A DNA stretch of 32,834 nucleotides from Mammaliicoccus stepanovicii (lineage in GTDB: Bacteria > Bacillota > Bacilli > Staphylococcales > Staphylococcaceae), in contig NZ_PPQZ01000077.1 of assembly GCF_002902525.1 (NCBI RefSeq), forward strand, positions 2,950 through 35,783, given 5' to 3'. Both the position numbers and the translations under genes were made by a program. The notes under the pieces are model-generated. The model did not search any database, had not been told where the DNA came from, and was given only the letters and a program-made list of their open reading frames with translations. Below are positions 1 through 8,791 of this stretch, piece by piece (within the stretch, counting starts at the first letter, position 1; each line of letters begins with the position of its first letter).

Positions 1-4
1 TAAA

Positions 5-1291
5 ATGGATTTTACAAAAAGTGAATATTTAAAAACACTTTCAGATGAATATATTTTAGGAGGTGTTAATTCACCTTCACGTTCTTACAAAGCTGTGGGT
101 GGTGGAGCCCCTGTCGTAATGAAGAAAGGTAAGGGTGCTTATTTTTATGATGTAGATGATAATAAATACATTGATTATCTACAAGCCTATGGTCCTATCA
201 TCACAGGACATGCTCATCCTCATATTACGAAAGCAATTCAAACAGCAGCAGAAGATGGTGTTTTATTCGGTACACCTACTGAATTTGAAATCACTTTTGC
301 AAAGAAATTAAGAGAAGCAATTCCTTCATTAGAGAAGCTTAGGTTTGTTAACTCAGGCACTGAAGCTGTAATGACAACAATAAGAGTTGCTCGTTCATAT
401 ACTAAGAGAGATAAAATTATCAAGTTTGCTGGTTGTTACCATGGTCATTCTGATTTAGTACTCGTTGCAGCAGGTAGTGGCCCTTCACAATTAGGAACAC
501 CAGATTCTGCAGGCGTTCCAAAAAGTGTTGCCCAAGAAGTTATTACTGTTCCTTTTAATGATGTAGATTCATTTAAAGAAGCAATGGATCATTGGGGAGA
601 CCAAGTTGCTGGTGTTTTAGTTGAACCCATCGTTGGTAATTTTGGAATGGTCCAACCGAAAGAAGGATTCCTAGAAGCAGTAAACGAAATAACACATGCT
701 CATGGTGGACTTGTCATCTATGACGAAGTGATAACAGCATTTAGATTTCATTATGGTGCTGCACAAGATTTATTAGGTGTATATCCTGACCTAACAGCTT
801 TTGGAAAAATTATTGGTGGTGGTTTACCAATTGGTGCTTACGGTGGTAGCCAAGAAATTATGGAGCATGTTGCACCTTTAGGCCCGGCTTATCAAGCTGG
901 AACAATGTCAGGAAATCCACTATCAATGAGAGCTGGTATTGCATTATTAGAAGTACTAGAGCAACCTGGTGTTTACGAACAATTAGATAAATTAGGTAAA
1001 CAATTAGAAGATGGACTAAACGCGCTAATTGAAAAACATCAAATTAAAGCAACTGTTAATAGAATAAAAGGTGCATTAACTCTTTATTTCACTGACGAAA
1101 AAGTTGAAAATTATATCCAAGCAGAGAATACTGATGGAGAACAATTTGCTAAATTCTTTAAAGCAATGTTGAAACAAGGGATTAACTTAGCACCTTCTAA
1201 ATATGAAGCGTGGTTCTTAACAACTGAACATACTGAAGAAGACATTAAACAGACATTAATTGCAGTTGATAACGCATTCACTGAATTATAG
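5..1291 (+). CDS. gsaB: glutamate-1-semialdehyde 2,1-aminomutase (second copy type)
   Basis: PLP-dependent class III aminotransferase fold enzyme that isomerises glutamate-1-semialdehyde to 5-aminolevulinate, the entry step of tetrapyrrole (haem) synthesis by the C5 route; cytoplasmic. Seen: the NSGTEA phosphate-binding motif at residues 116-121, the pyridine-nitrogen aspartate in YDEV (D240), and the Schiff-base lysine in AFGKIIGGG (K268). The length of 428 residues is normal for the family. The gene stands alone rather than in a hemAXCDBL cluster, and staphylococci are known to carry a second GSA aminomutase (gsaB/hemL2) outside that operon, which is the basis for the symbol. The ATG lies at base 5, so its ribosome site is outside the window. 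No U-tract terminator follows; a weak dyad lies at 1337-1356. Confidence 0.9.
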   Translation: MDFTKSEYLKTLSDEYILGGVNSPSRSYKAVGGGAPVVMKKGKGAYFYDVDDNKYIDYLQAYGPIITGHAHPHITKAIQTAAEDGVLFGTPTEFEITFAKKLREAIPSLEKLRFVNSGTEAVMTTIRVARSYTKRDKIIKFAGCYHGHSDLVLVAAGSGPSQLGTPDSAGVPKSVAQEVITVPFNDVDSFKEAMDHWGDQVAGVLVEPIVGNFGMVQPKEGFLEAVNEITHAHGGLVIYDEVITAFRFHYGAAQDLLGVYPDLTAFGKIIGGGLPIGAYGGSQEIMEHVAPLGPAYQAGTMSGNPLSMRAGIALLEVLEQPGVYEQLDKLGKQLEDGLNALIEKHQIKATVNRIKGALTLYFTDEKVENYIQAENTDGEQFAKFFKAMLKQGINLAPSKYEAWFLTTEHTEEDIKQTLIAVDNAFTEL

Positions 1292-1293
1292 GG

Positions 1294-1322
1294 TTGTAAT
1301 GTTGATTAAAACGTTGTATAAC
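1294..1322 (+). promoter_or_regulatory. candidate sigma-A promoter for the FUSC gene
   Basis: TTGTAA (1294-1299), 17-base spacer, TATAAC (1317-1322). It lies in the 95-base gap between gsaB and the FUSC gene, whose ATG is at 1387. A 7-bp dyad (CTTGTAA at 1337-1343, TTACAAG at 1350-1356) follows in the leader and could be an operator or a leader hairpin. Confidence 0.45.
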
Positions 1323-1386
1323 CAATATATGATAAACTTGTAAAATAACTTACAAGCTTCCGTTAATAACAAAAAGGAATGGTTCT

Positions 1387-2481
1387 ATGAAATTTGGGGC
1401 AAGAATATTTAAAACAGGAATCGCGATTGTCCTTGCAATTTTTCTAGCAAATTTATTGCCAGGATCATCCATGATTACAACTTTAGCCGGTGTAACTGCT
1501 ATGGTTGCGATGCAGCCCAGTGTCTATCGTTCATTCAAAACAGTCGTTGAACAATTTCAAGGTAATGTTATCGGTGCACTAACGGCAGTTGCTATATTCT
1601 ATATATTTGGTAACCATGTTGTTTTCATTGGTTTAACTGCTGTTATCATCATATCAATATTATACAAATTCAATCTTCAACATGTATCCAACTTAGCTGT
1701 CGTTACAGCATTAATCATCCTTGGTACACATAATGGTGAATTCTACATGTCAGCCATTTATAGATTTTCACTCGTTATGATTGGTGTACTCAGTGCATTC
1801 ATCGTAAACTTTGCTTTTTTACCACCAAAATTCGAAACAAAAATGTATTATAATTCTTTAAATATCTCAACTGACATATTCAAATGGTTTAGACTTGTAT
1901 TAAATGGGACGACAGAGTTCCATTATGTAAAGCAAGACTTAGAAACGATTAGAACAAGAATTGTAAAGTTAGAACAGTTCTACTTATATTATAAAGAAGA
2001 ACGTGCATATACTAAGAAAGAATCATTTAGTCAAATGAGAAAGAAGATTTTATTTAAAGAAATCATTACTACAACACGTCGTGCTTTCGAAGTTTTGAGA
2101 AAGATGAATCGATACGAAAATGATATATTAAACTTAGATGATAATTTCAAAGTACAAATGAAATTTGAACTAGATGAACTTATGGCTCACCATGAACAAA
2201 TATTAGTTAGAATTTCCCAAAAAGCAAAACATGAATTAACTCAAGTACCAGACTATTTAGTAGAACCATTTAAAGAAGATCTTGTAGAAATTTTCATAAA
2301 AGAAATAACAGATAATCCTAACCAAAATGATTACTACATTGAACATGTAATGCAAGTTATTTCAGCGATGTTAGATTATAAAGCCTCAATTCAACATTTA
2401 GATCGCCTATCTGCAAGTTTCTTTAAATATCATTCAGATGATAGTGAAATACAAATTGATCAAGAAGATTTCGATTTATAA
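1387..2481 (+). CDS. FUSC / aromatic acid exporter family membrane protein
   Basis: Integral membrane protein of the FUSC-like family (DUF939/ArAE type, distantly related to E. coli AaeB and Bacillus YqjA). The N-terminal half (about residues 8-150) is made of closely spaced hydrophobic segments ending in the short FLPPKFE junction. The C-terminal half (about 150-364) is charged, alpha-helical and presumably cytoplasmic. Family members are annotated as possible exporters of aromatic acids, but the substrate here is unknown. The start ATG is preceded by AAAAAGGAATGGTTCT, a reasonable ribosome site. It has its own promoter candidate and ends in a strong hairpin at 2490-2529. A second, clearly related protein (same VNF..LPPK.. 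junction) is encoded at 26145-27152. Confidence 0.8.
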   Translation: MKFGARIFKTGIAIVLAIFLANLLPGSSMITTLAGVTAMVAMQPSVYRSFKTVVEQFQGNVIGALTAVAIFYIFGNHVVFIGLTAVIIISILYKFNLQHVSNLAVVTALIILGTHNGEFYMSAIYRFSLVMIGVLSAFIVNFAFLPPKFETKMYYNSLNISTDIFKWFRLVLNGTTEFHYVKQDLETIRTRIVKLEQFYLYYKEERAYTKKESFSQMRKKILFKEIITTTRRAFEVLRKMNRYENDILNLDDNFKVQMKFELDELMAHHEQILVRISQKAKHELTQVPDYLVEPFKEDLVEIFIKEITDNPNQNDYYIEHVMQVISAMLDYKASIQHLDRLSASFFKYHSDDSEIQIDQEDFDL

Positions 2482-2489
2482 TACTAAAC

Positions 2490-2529
2490 GTTAAAGAGCG
2501 TGGGACATCATAGTCCCACGCTCTTTAAC
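2490..2529. terminator. bidirectional terminator between convergent genes
   Basis: A perfect 17-bp inverted repeat (2490-2506 with 2513-2529) with a 6-base loop and A/T-rich outer ends (GTTAAAGAG...CTCTTTAAC). It serves the FUSC gene (+) and the convergent GltB-like gene (-), whose stop codon lies inside the right arm. Confidence 0.85.
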
Positions 2530-4120
2530 TTATTATTTCATCTTTATATAAATTATTTTTATATTTAGAACCATATACAACATCTCCATTTGCAGTACGA
2601 TAAAGAATATGATTTTCATTAATATGATTTGGACTATTCACACCTACAGCAGCAGCTAAATTAAATAACCCTTCATGTAAACTTACAATATAGTTAGATA
2701 CTCTATACTCTTTCTCAGTTACAACAAGTGCTGCTTCTTTTTTAGGATCAGTTGTTGCAACCCCAACAGGGCAATTATTAGTGTGACATTGTTGTGCCAT
2801 TATACAGCCAACATTAATCATTAAGCTTCTCGCAACATTAACCAAGTCTGCTCCAAGTCCCAGAGCAATTGCAATTTGATCAGGTGTAATTAATTTACCA
2901 GAAGCAAATACTTTAACTTTGTTTCTTATGTTATGCTTTTTAAGTTCTATATCGAGTAATGGCAGTGCAGTAAATAATGGTAAACCAACACTATCAACTA
3001 ATTCTTGATATGTCGCCCCTGTTCCACCTTCTCCACCATCAACAGTAATAAAATCAGGAATGATATTTAGTTTTACCATATCATGAATAAGTTCATGTAA
3101 ATCTTTTATATTACCAACTACTATCTTAATACCTATTGGTTTGTTTGAAAGCTTTCTTAATCTATCAACAAATTCTAGTAATTCTTTGTTATTGTGAAGA
3201 AATTCAAATCTATTTGGTGAATTAACTGTTTCAAATGGTTTAACATTACGAATTTCAGCGATTTCTTCTGTTACTTTAACCCCTTCTATATGGCCACCTC
3301 TTGTTTTAGCACCTTGTGCCAACTTTAACTCGAATGCTTTAATCTGATCCATCTTCGCTTTTTCTATAAATGCTTCTTCATTAAACTTACCATCTATATC
3401 CCTAACTCCAAATAAGCCAGGACCTATTTGAAATATAATGTCACAGCCTCCAACCAAATGATGTTCACTTAAACCACCTTCACCAGTATTCATCCATGAA
3501 CCGCTTCTTCCTAAACCTTTAGACAATGCTGTAATTGCATTTTTACCTAATGCACCGTAGCTCATACCTGACTGCCCTACTATACGATTTACTTTGAAAG
3601 GATGTTTCAAATTGGATCCTATTACGATTTCGTTTTCTTCAGTTAATTTAAACGGTTCAACTGTTTTCTTTGTATTTTTTTCTTTACGATCAAATAGACC
3701 TTCGTTTAATATATCGTAAGTATATGTATCGATTTTATTTTTTTGGTTTATTTTTAATTCATCAAAATCAACAGGAAACATTGTATTTTGAATATAAAAC
3801 CCAGGTTCTTCGAAATTACGTCTAGAACCAAAACTTTCTATTCTATTCTTATATTTCCCCGGTATCACAATATCTAAATATTGTTTTCTTGAAAAAGGCT
3901 TTCCCTCATTATCATTCAATAATAAATACTGTCTTAACTCAGGACCTATCATTTCTAAAAAATATCTCACGCGTCCTAATACAGGATAATTTCTTAAAAC
4001 ACTGTGATGTTTTTGTCTTTTATCAATTACATAAAGTGAAACTGCAGCAATTATTAATCCAATAATAATCACGAAAAATAATACGTTAACAATCAACTGT
4101 AATATACTTAAAAAAGCCAT
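2525..4120 (-). CDS. membrane-anchored FMN-binding glutamate synthase-domain protein
   Basis: Resembles the FMN/Fe-S synthase domain of the glutamate synthase large subunit (GltB; 'FMN-binding glutamate synthase family'), without the amidotransferase domain. Seen: one N-terminal transmembrane segment (about residues 9-32), the TIM-barrel loop VDGGEGGTGA (360-369), the ASGKL...LGADLVNVAR phosphate-binding region (406-431), and a C-x5-C-x4-C cluster motif (C439, C445, C450) matching the 3Fe-4S site of glutamate synthases. At 531 residues it is typical of the stand-alone family. The reaction is unproven: it may act as an oxidoreductase in the inner face of the membrane, not necessarily in glutamate synthesis. 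The start ATG follows AAGGGGGATTTTTT; this ribosome site is one arm of an inverted repeat (4129-4180). It lies downstream of the exporter gene with a 67-base gap. Confidence 0.8.
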   Translation of the reverse strand: MAFLSILQLIVNVLFFVIIIGLIIAAVSLYVIDKRQKHHSVLRNYPVLGRVRYFLEMIGPELRQYLLLNDNEGKPFSRKQYLDIVIPGKYKNRIESFGSRRNFEEPGFYIQNTMFPVDFDELKINQKNKIDTYTYDILNEGLFDRKEKNTKKTVEPFKLTEENEIVIGSNLKHPFKVNRIVGQSGMSYGALGKNAITALSKGLGRSGSWMNTGEGGLSEHHLVGGCDIIFQIGPGLFGVRDIDGKFNEEAFIEKAKMDQIKAFELKLAQGAKTRGGHIEGVKVTEEIAEIRNVKPFETVNSPNRFEFLHNNKELLEFVDRLRKLSNKPIGIKIVVGNIKDLHELIHDMVKLNIIPDFITVDGGEGGTGATYQELVDSVGLPLFTALPLLDIELKKHNIRNKVKVFASGKLITPDQIAIALGLGADLVNVARSLMINVGCIMAQQCHTNNCPVGVATTDPKKEAALVVTEKEYRVSNYIVSLHEGLFNLAAAVGVNSPNHINENHILYRTANGDVVYGSKYKNNLYKDEIIS

Positions 4121-4128
4121 AAAAAATC

Positions 4129-4180
4129 CCCCTTATTCTATCACTAATATATCAATAATATCATAGATAATAATAAGGGG
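4129..4180 (-). promoter_or_regulatory. inverted repeat enclosing the ribosome site of the GltB-like gene
   Basis: CCCCTTATT at 4129-4137 pairs with AATAAGGGG at 4172-4180. Inner pairs TATC (4139-4142) with GATA (4165-4168) can extend the stem. On the minus strand the second arm is the Shine-Dalgarno of the downstream gene and is followed directly by a T-run, so it could act as the exporter gene's terminator, a translation-blocking leader, or both. Confidence 0.5.
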
Positions 4181-4187
4181 TGTTATT

Positions 4188-5927
4188 TTATCCAAATGAT
4201 TGGATATTGTATAAATTATAGTAACTACCTTTAGCTTGCATTAATTCTTTATGAGAACCGATTTCATCGATATGACCATTTTGTATGACGACAATCTTGT
4301 CGGCATGAGTTATCGTAGAAAGTCTGTGCGCTACTATTAAAGTTGTTCTTTCAGAACTTAAAATTTCAAGTGCATCTTGAATGATTTTTTCACTTTCTAA
4401 ATCAAGCGCACTCGTTGCTTCGTCTAACACTAAAATTGGTGGATCATTTAAGAATATTCTAGCAATCGAAACTCTTTGTTTTTGCCCACCAGAAAGTTTA
4501 ACGCCTCTTTCACCAACTTCAGTGTCATAACCATTTGGTAATGATGTTATAAAATCATGCGCATTTGCTTTTTTACTTGCCTCAATGACTTCTTCATCCG
4601 TTGCATCTGGTTTACCAAGTAATATGTTTTCTTTAATCGTATCAGAGAATAATATATTATCTTGTTCAACTAAACCAACTTGGTTTCTTAAACTTTCAGT
4701 AGTAAAATCTTTCACGTTATGGTCGTCTATTTTAATTTCACCACGTGTTACATCATAGAATCTAGGTAATAAACTTATAAGTGTTGATTTACCTCCACCA
4801 CTCATTCCAACAAAGGCAACTGTTTCTCCTTTTTGAATGTCTAAATTAATATCGTGGAGTACTTCAGGTTCATAATCATTATATTTAAATGCAACATCAT
4901 TAAATGAAATTTTTCCGTCATTTATTTTGATGTCTTGCGCATCATCTTCATTTTTTACATCGTATTTTTCATCGAACAAATGAAATACTCTGTCCATTGA
5001 CGCAATACTTTGAGTTAATGTAGTTGATGAAGCTACTAACCTTCTTAATGGACCATATAGTTGTTCTAAATATGCAACAAATGCTGCTAAAGTACCGACA
5101 GTTAAGTTTCCTTGAATAACAAGAAAGCCACCTACGCCAACAACGAGTAATGGACCAAGATCTGTAACAGTATTAACAACAGCAAATGATTTTGCATTCC
5201 ATTTTGTATGGTCTGTTGCTTTAGTTAAGAAATTCAAATTACGTTTATCAAATCTTTCTTCTTCATTCTTCTCTATGGCAAAACTCTTAATAACTGACAT
5301 ACCTGAAACTCTTTCATGAAGAAAACCTTGAAGTTCTGCTAAACTTTGTGATCTCCTTCTAGTTAGACTACGTAATCTCCCGAAGAAGTAATAAATACTA
5401 AATATAAATAATGGGAAAATAGCTACTGCAGCAAATGTTAATTTGATATCAAGTACAAACATAATACTTAACGCTATAACAATTGTTACTAAATCTAACC
5501 AGACATTCATTAAACCAGTTAATATGAAATCTTTAGTTTGTTCAACATCATTGATGACACGAGAGATAATTTCTCCTGCTTTATTATTCGAATAAAACCT
5601 TGAACTTAATGCTTGTAAATGCGTATATAGTTTCTTTCGAATATCATATAAAATCTTATTTGATGTCCACTGTGCTAAATATTGTCTGAAGTATTCTATA
5701 GGTGGTCGTAGCACAATAAATATAAATCCCATTATTAAAAGCGCATATGTTAGTTTCTGAGTCTTCTCACCAACAGATAATGCACCATTATTTATAACAT
5801 CATCAATTACAAACTTAATGAGTAATGGTAGTAATAAAGGGATACCAAATTTTAAAATCCCAATGATAATCGTACCTACAATATGCCATTTGTATGGTTT
5901 TACAAATTGTAAATACCGCTTAATCAT
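4188..5927 (-). CDS. multidrug/lipid ABC exporter, Sav1866 ortholog
   Basis: Half-transporter with six transmembrane helices (about residues 15-310) fused to one nucleotide-binding domain; it works as a homodimer exporting drugs or lipids across the cytoplasmic membrane. Very close to S. aureus Sav1866, whose structure is known. All ATPase motifs are present: Walker [10 protein letters not shown] with K380, signature LSGGQ (478-482), Walker B ILVLDE with catalytic E503, and the switch H534. The 579-residue length equals the family's. I chose the ATG at 5927 (MIKRYLQF...) because it follows AGGAGGAAAAAGT; an upstream in-frame start at 5969 would lie inside the terminator of the neighbouring gene and adds 14 unrelated residues. 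Catalytically intact. Confidence 0.93.
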   Translation of the reverse strand: MIKRYLQFVKPYKWHIVGTIIIGILKFGIPLLLPLLIKFVIDDVINNGALSVGEKTQKLTYALLIMGFIFIVLRPPIEYFRQYLAQWTSNKILYDIRKKLYTHLQALSSRFYSNNKAGEIISRVINDVEQTKDFILTGLMNVWLDLVTIVIALSIMFVLDIKLTFAAVAIFPLFIFSIYYFFGRLRSLTRRRSQSLAELQGFLHERVSGMSVIKSFAIEKNEEERFDKRNLNFLTKATDHTKWNAKSFAVVNTVTDLGPLLVVGVGGFLVIQGNLTVGTLAAFVAYLEQLYGPLRRLVASSTTLTQSIASMDRVFHLFDEKYDVKNEDDAQDIKINDGKISFNDVAFKYNDYEPEVLHDINLDIQKGETVAFVGMSGGGKSTLISLLPRFYDVTRGEIKIDDHNVKDFTTESLRNQVGLVEQDNILFSDTIKENILLGKPDATDEEVIEASKKANAHDFITSLPNGYDTEVGERGVKLSGGQKQRVSIARIFLNDPPILVLDEATSALDLESEKIIQDALEILSSERTTLIVAHRLSTITHADKIVVIQNGHIDEIGSHKELMQAKGSYYNLYNIQSFG

Positions 5928-5954
5928 ACTTTTTCCTCCTAACATGCTCCAAAC

Positions 5955-5984
5955 TAAACAGCCTAGCAAATGCTAGGCTGTTTA
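5955..5984 (-). terminator. terminator after the DUF402 gene
   Basis: Perfect 14-bp inverted repeat (5955-5968 with 5971-5984; core CAGCCTAGC/GCTAGGCTG), T-containing on the exit side. It overlaps the DUF402 gene's stop codon and separates that gene from the exporter. Confidence 0.7.
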
Positions 5985-6542
5985 ACTTTCATTCTCATGA
6001 TATCTTCTATCTATTGAATGAAATCTTTCTTGCCACACTTTTATAAAGTCTGGCGCAAATGGTCCTTTCTTACGTTCAATCCATTGTTGTAAAATATCAA
6101 CGTTTCTTCTTAAAATGTCATCAATATCTTTAGGATAATTCATTTGTTTCATATGTTGACGGTATTCATCTTCGTCTAATAAGTGATACTTACCGCTCGG
6201 ATAAACTTTGATGTCTAAATCATAATCAATGTACTTGATTGCTTCTTCGTCACAAACGAAAGGTGAAGATAAATTACAATAATAATAAACACCATCATCT
6301 CGGAACATACAAATGACATTAAACCAATATTCAGCATGGAAATATACAATTGCTGGTTCTCTCGTAATCCAGGTTCTACCGTCACTTTCTGTTACAAGTG
6401 TACGATTATTTCCACCTATAATAACATGACTCGTTCCTTTAAGAATTGTTGTTTCAGACCATACACGATGAATATTCCCGTCGTGTTTATAACTTTGAAT
6501 TTTAATTACTTGGCCTTCTTTAGGTATGGATTCTTTGACCAT
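5982..6542 (-). CDS. ntdp: nucleoside tri-/diphosphate phosphatase (DUF402, Ntdp family)
   Basis: DUF402-family beta-barrel protein whose S. aureus homolog (Ntdp) hydrolyses nucleoside tri- and diphosphates in a metal-dependent way. The sequence is strongly conserved, with the block [17 protein letters not shown] and the acidic metal-binding region [19 protein letters not shown]. At 186 residues it is close to the roughly 180 of the S. aureus protein. The ATG at 6542 ([10 protein letters not shown]) is preferred: it follows AAAAGGTGGTGTGGAAT and matches the conserved N-terminus, whereas an in-frame GTG at 6554 lies inside the ribosome site. It sits 80 bases after mutY, same strand, and ends in its own terminator, so it probably has its own promoter in that gap. 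The exact physiological substrate remains open. Confidence 0.85.
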   Translation of the reverse strand: MVKESIPKEGQVIKIQSYKHDGNIHRVWSETTILKGTSHVIIGGNNRTLVTESDGRTWITREPAIVYFHAEYWFNVICMFRDDGVYYYCNLSSPFVCDEEAIKYIDYDLDIKVYPSGKYHLLDEDEYRQHMKQMNYPKDIDDILRRNVDILQQWIERKKGPFAPDFIKVWQERFHSIDRRYHENES

Positions 6543-6622
6543 ATTCCACACCACCTTTTAATTATTTACCAAGTTATTATATCATATATATATAAATAAG
6601 CTAAAATTATGTTTCAGCCGAT

Positions 6623-7654
6623 TTATCTATTCATTTTACTAAAAATTTTAGACATAGACGTTGAGAATGACAATTGATCTTTTTGTTGTTTAGAAATCCA
6701 TCTATATGGTGCTTTGAAACTATTTTTTTGAGTATATGCTCTATATACTTCCATATTCCACGTCATATGTGTAAATACATGTTTCGTTGTAAATTCAGGT
6801 TCTGACTCTATGTCGATGACTGCATCTAGTTCTTCTTCAATACTATGTATACTTTCATCATGTTCAAACATTGGAAATTCCCACATATTATGCAGTAGTT
6901 TGGCACTTCGCTTTCGGACTAATACTTCCCCATTTTTATTAGTAATATATAATACTACGTAATTCACTGTTTTTTTCTTAATTTTCTTCTTCTTAACAGG
7001 TAATTCTGTAACGACACCTTGATGAAATGCTTCACAATGCGTTTGTACCGGGCAGAATAAACAAATTGGATTTTTAGGTGTACAAACAGTTGCGCCAAGT
7101 TCCATCATAGCTTGATTAAAATCACCTGAATTTGTTTGTACATATGGCATGAGTTCTTCTTCAAATGTCTTCTTCGTCTTTTGTAGTTGAATATCTGCAT
7201 AATTACTCGTTAACCTACTCCAAACTCGAAGCACATTACCATCCACTGCCGGTAATGGATGATTATGTACTATACTCATTACAGCCGCATTTGTATATGG
7301 GCCCACACCTTTTAAATGTTTAAATTCAGTTGGATCAGTAGGTACAACACCATTATAACTTTCATGAACTTCTTTAACCGCTTCATGAAAGTTTCTAACT
7401 CTCGAATAATAACCTAATCCTTCCCAATACTTCAGTACTTCTTCTTCTTTAGCATTACTTAAATCTTCAATTGTTGGAAATGCTTTTATAAATGCATTGT
7501 AGTAAGGTTTAACTGTATTAACTTGAGTTTGTTGTAACATGACTTCACTTAACCAAATATAATAAGGATTTGTCGTTTCTCTCCAAGGCATTTGTCTCTT
7601 GTTTTCATAATACCAATGGAGTAAATCTTCCTTAAAATTAATAGATTCTATCAT
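6623..7654 (-). CDS. mutY: A/G-specific adenine glycosylase
   Basis: Base-excision repair enzyme that removes adenine mispaired with 8-oxoguanine. Seen (numbering from the ATG): helix-hairpin-helix glycosylase domain with the catalytic glutamate in LSEVMLQQTQV (E37), the KGVGPYT hairpin, the catalytic aspartate in AVDGNVLRVWSR (D138), and the 4Fe-4S motif C-x6-C-x2-C-x5-C (C191, C198, C201, C207). A C-terminal Nudix/MutT-like domain (about 225-343) recognises 8-oxoguanine. The ATG at 7654 is chosen; a GTG three codons upstream (7663) has no clear ribosome site. The gene is divergent from the YfhP-like gene across a short gap. The length of 343 residues is normal. Confidence 0.92.
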   Translation of the reverse strand: MIESINFKEDLLHWYYENKRQMPWRETTNPYYIWLSEVMLQQTQVNTVKPYYNAFIKAFPTIEDLSNAKEEEVLKYWEGLGYYSRVRNFHEAVKEVHESYNGVVPTDPTEFKHLKGVGPYTNAAVMSIVHNHPLPAVDGNVLRVWSRLTSNYADIQLQKTKKTFEEELMPYVQTNSGDFNQAMMELGATVCTPKNPICLFCPVQTHCEAFHQGVVTELPVKKKKIKKKTVNYVVLYITNKNGEVLVRKRSAKLLHNMWEFPMFEHDESIHSIEEELDAVIDIESEPEFTTKHVFTHMTWNMEVYRAYTQKNSFKAPYRWISKQQKDQLSFSTSMSKIFSKMNR

Positions 7655-7682
7655 TTTTGCCACTACTTTCTACTTAATTACT

Positions 7683-7711
7683 TTCAGATTTCGATACTTA
7701 TGCTATATAAT
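7683..7711 (+). promoter_or_regulatory. candidate sigma-A promoter for the YfhP-like gene
   Basis: TTCAGA (7683-7688), 17-base spacer, perfect TATAAT (7706-7711), 36 bases before the ATG at 7748 in the divergent mutY gap. Confidence 0.6.
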
Positions 7712-7747
7712 ATATATCATATACATTAAAGTAAAGTGGTGATATTT

Positions 7748-8722
7748 ATGGATACTGGTACACATGTTGTTATGGGCGTTGCATTAACTGGACTTGCTAC
7801 ATTAGATCCACAAGTTACTCCAACATTTGCAGCTGTTGCAACAGGTGTGATGATTGGTTCTCAAATTCCAGATATTGATACAGTTTTAAAATTAAAAAAT
7901 AATGCCATTTATGTAAAAAATCATAGAGGTATAACGCATTCAATTCCGTTCACTTTATTATGGCCACTTATCTTAACTTTCTTAATTTACATCATCTTTC
8001 CAGGTGTAGATGTGTTTCACATATGGCTTTGGACTCAATTTGCCGTATTCTTCCATGTGTTTGTAGATATATTCAATTCTTATGGAACGCAAGCGTTGCG
8101 GCCAATTTCTAATAAATGGATTCAACTTAGTATTATTAATACATTTGATCCTATTATTTTTGTGTCACATCTTATCGCAATTTTATTTTGGACATTTGGC
8201 GTAAACGCTGGTATTGCATTTGGTACATTGTATATTGGACTTGCTGTATATTATGTCATAAGATTTATACTTCAAGATGCCATCAAAAAACAAGCCTTGA
8301 AACAAATCCAACATGAACATAATCCAGTGAAAATATTCGTTGCCCCAACTATAAGATTTATGGAGTGGCGCATTGCAATACAAACTGAAACACATGATTA
8401 TGTAGGAAGAAGTTATGGTCGTAACGTATCGTTTAATGATGTATTTAAGAGACAAACTTTCCCTAACGACCACATTATGGCACATGCAAAATATGACGAA
8501 AATTTAAGAGCATTTTTAAGTTTTAGTTCTATTTATCGATGGGAAGTAACTAGAATTGATAAGGATACAACTGAATTAAGATTTATCGATTTAAGATATT
8601 TAAAAAACGGTCACTATCCTTTTGTTGCCATTCTGCATTTGGATGACGACATGAAAGTTACTCAATCATATATTGGTTGGGTATTCACAGAAGAGAAACT
8701 AATGAAAAAATTAGCAGCTTAA
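7748..8722 (+). CDS. YfhP/YdjM-family membrane-bound metal-dependent hydrolase
   Basis: Membrane protein of the YdjM/YfhP family (predicted metal-dependent hydrolases). Seen: N-terminal MDTGTHVVMGVALTG with the family histidine, IGSQIPDIDTVLKL with acidic residues, and KNHRGITHSIPF, the HRG.THS signature; hydrophobic segments follow at about residues 65-175. The C-terminal 130 residues are soluble. Bacillus YfhP has been implicated in regulation of the neighbouring yfhQ (mutY homolog), and here the gene is likewise divergent from mutY. The ATG at 7748 follows AAGTGGTGATATTT; an in-frame GTG at 7736 is part of that ribosome site. The enzymatic activity is a family prediction only. Confidence 0.78.
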   Translation: MDTGTHVVMGVALTGLATLDPQVTPTFAAVATGVMIGSQIPDIDTVLKLKNNAIYVKNHRGITHSIPFTLLWPLILTFLIYIIFPGVDVFHIWLWTQFAVFFHVFVDIFNSYGTQALRPISNKWIQLSIINTFDPIIFVSHLIAILFWTFGVNAGIAFGTLYIGLAVYYVIRFILQDAIKKQALKQIQHEHNPVKIFVAPTIRFMEWRIAIQTETHDYVGRSYGRNVSFNDVFKRQTFPNDHIMAHAKYDENLRAFLSFSSIYRWEVTRIDKDTTELRFIDLRYLKNGHYPFVAILHLDDDMKVTQSYIGWVFTEEKLMKKLAA

Positions 8723-8737
8723 ATTATATGCTTTCAA

Positions 8738-8779
8738 TAGAAGAGCCTAGGACAATTTAATTAGTCCTAGGCTCTTCTA
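8738..8779. terminator. bidirectional terminator
   Basis: Perfect 16-bp inverted repeat (8738-8753 with 8764-8779; core GAGCCTAGGAC/GTCCTAGGCTC) and a 10-base loop between the convergent YfhP-like and TagG-like genes. Confidence 0.85.
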
Positions 8780-8791
8780 CATGTTTAATCA

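Noticed and set aside
1337-1356. CTTGTAA/TTACAAG dyad as gsaB terminator
   Set aside because: Short A/T-rich stem with no T-run after it; it is more likely a leader feature of the next gene or chance.
5928-5969. N-terminal extension of the Sav1866-like exporter
   Set aside because: It lies in the terminator of the preceding gene and before the strong ribosome site of the ATG at 5927; the family N-terminus begins at MIKRYL.
8183-8485. 100-codon antisense open frame inside the YfhP-like gene
   Set aside because: Shadow of the coding frame, with low-complexity composition and no ribosome site.
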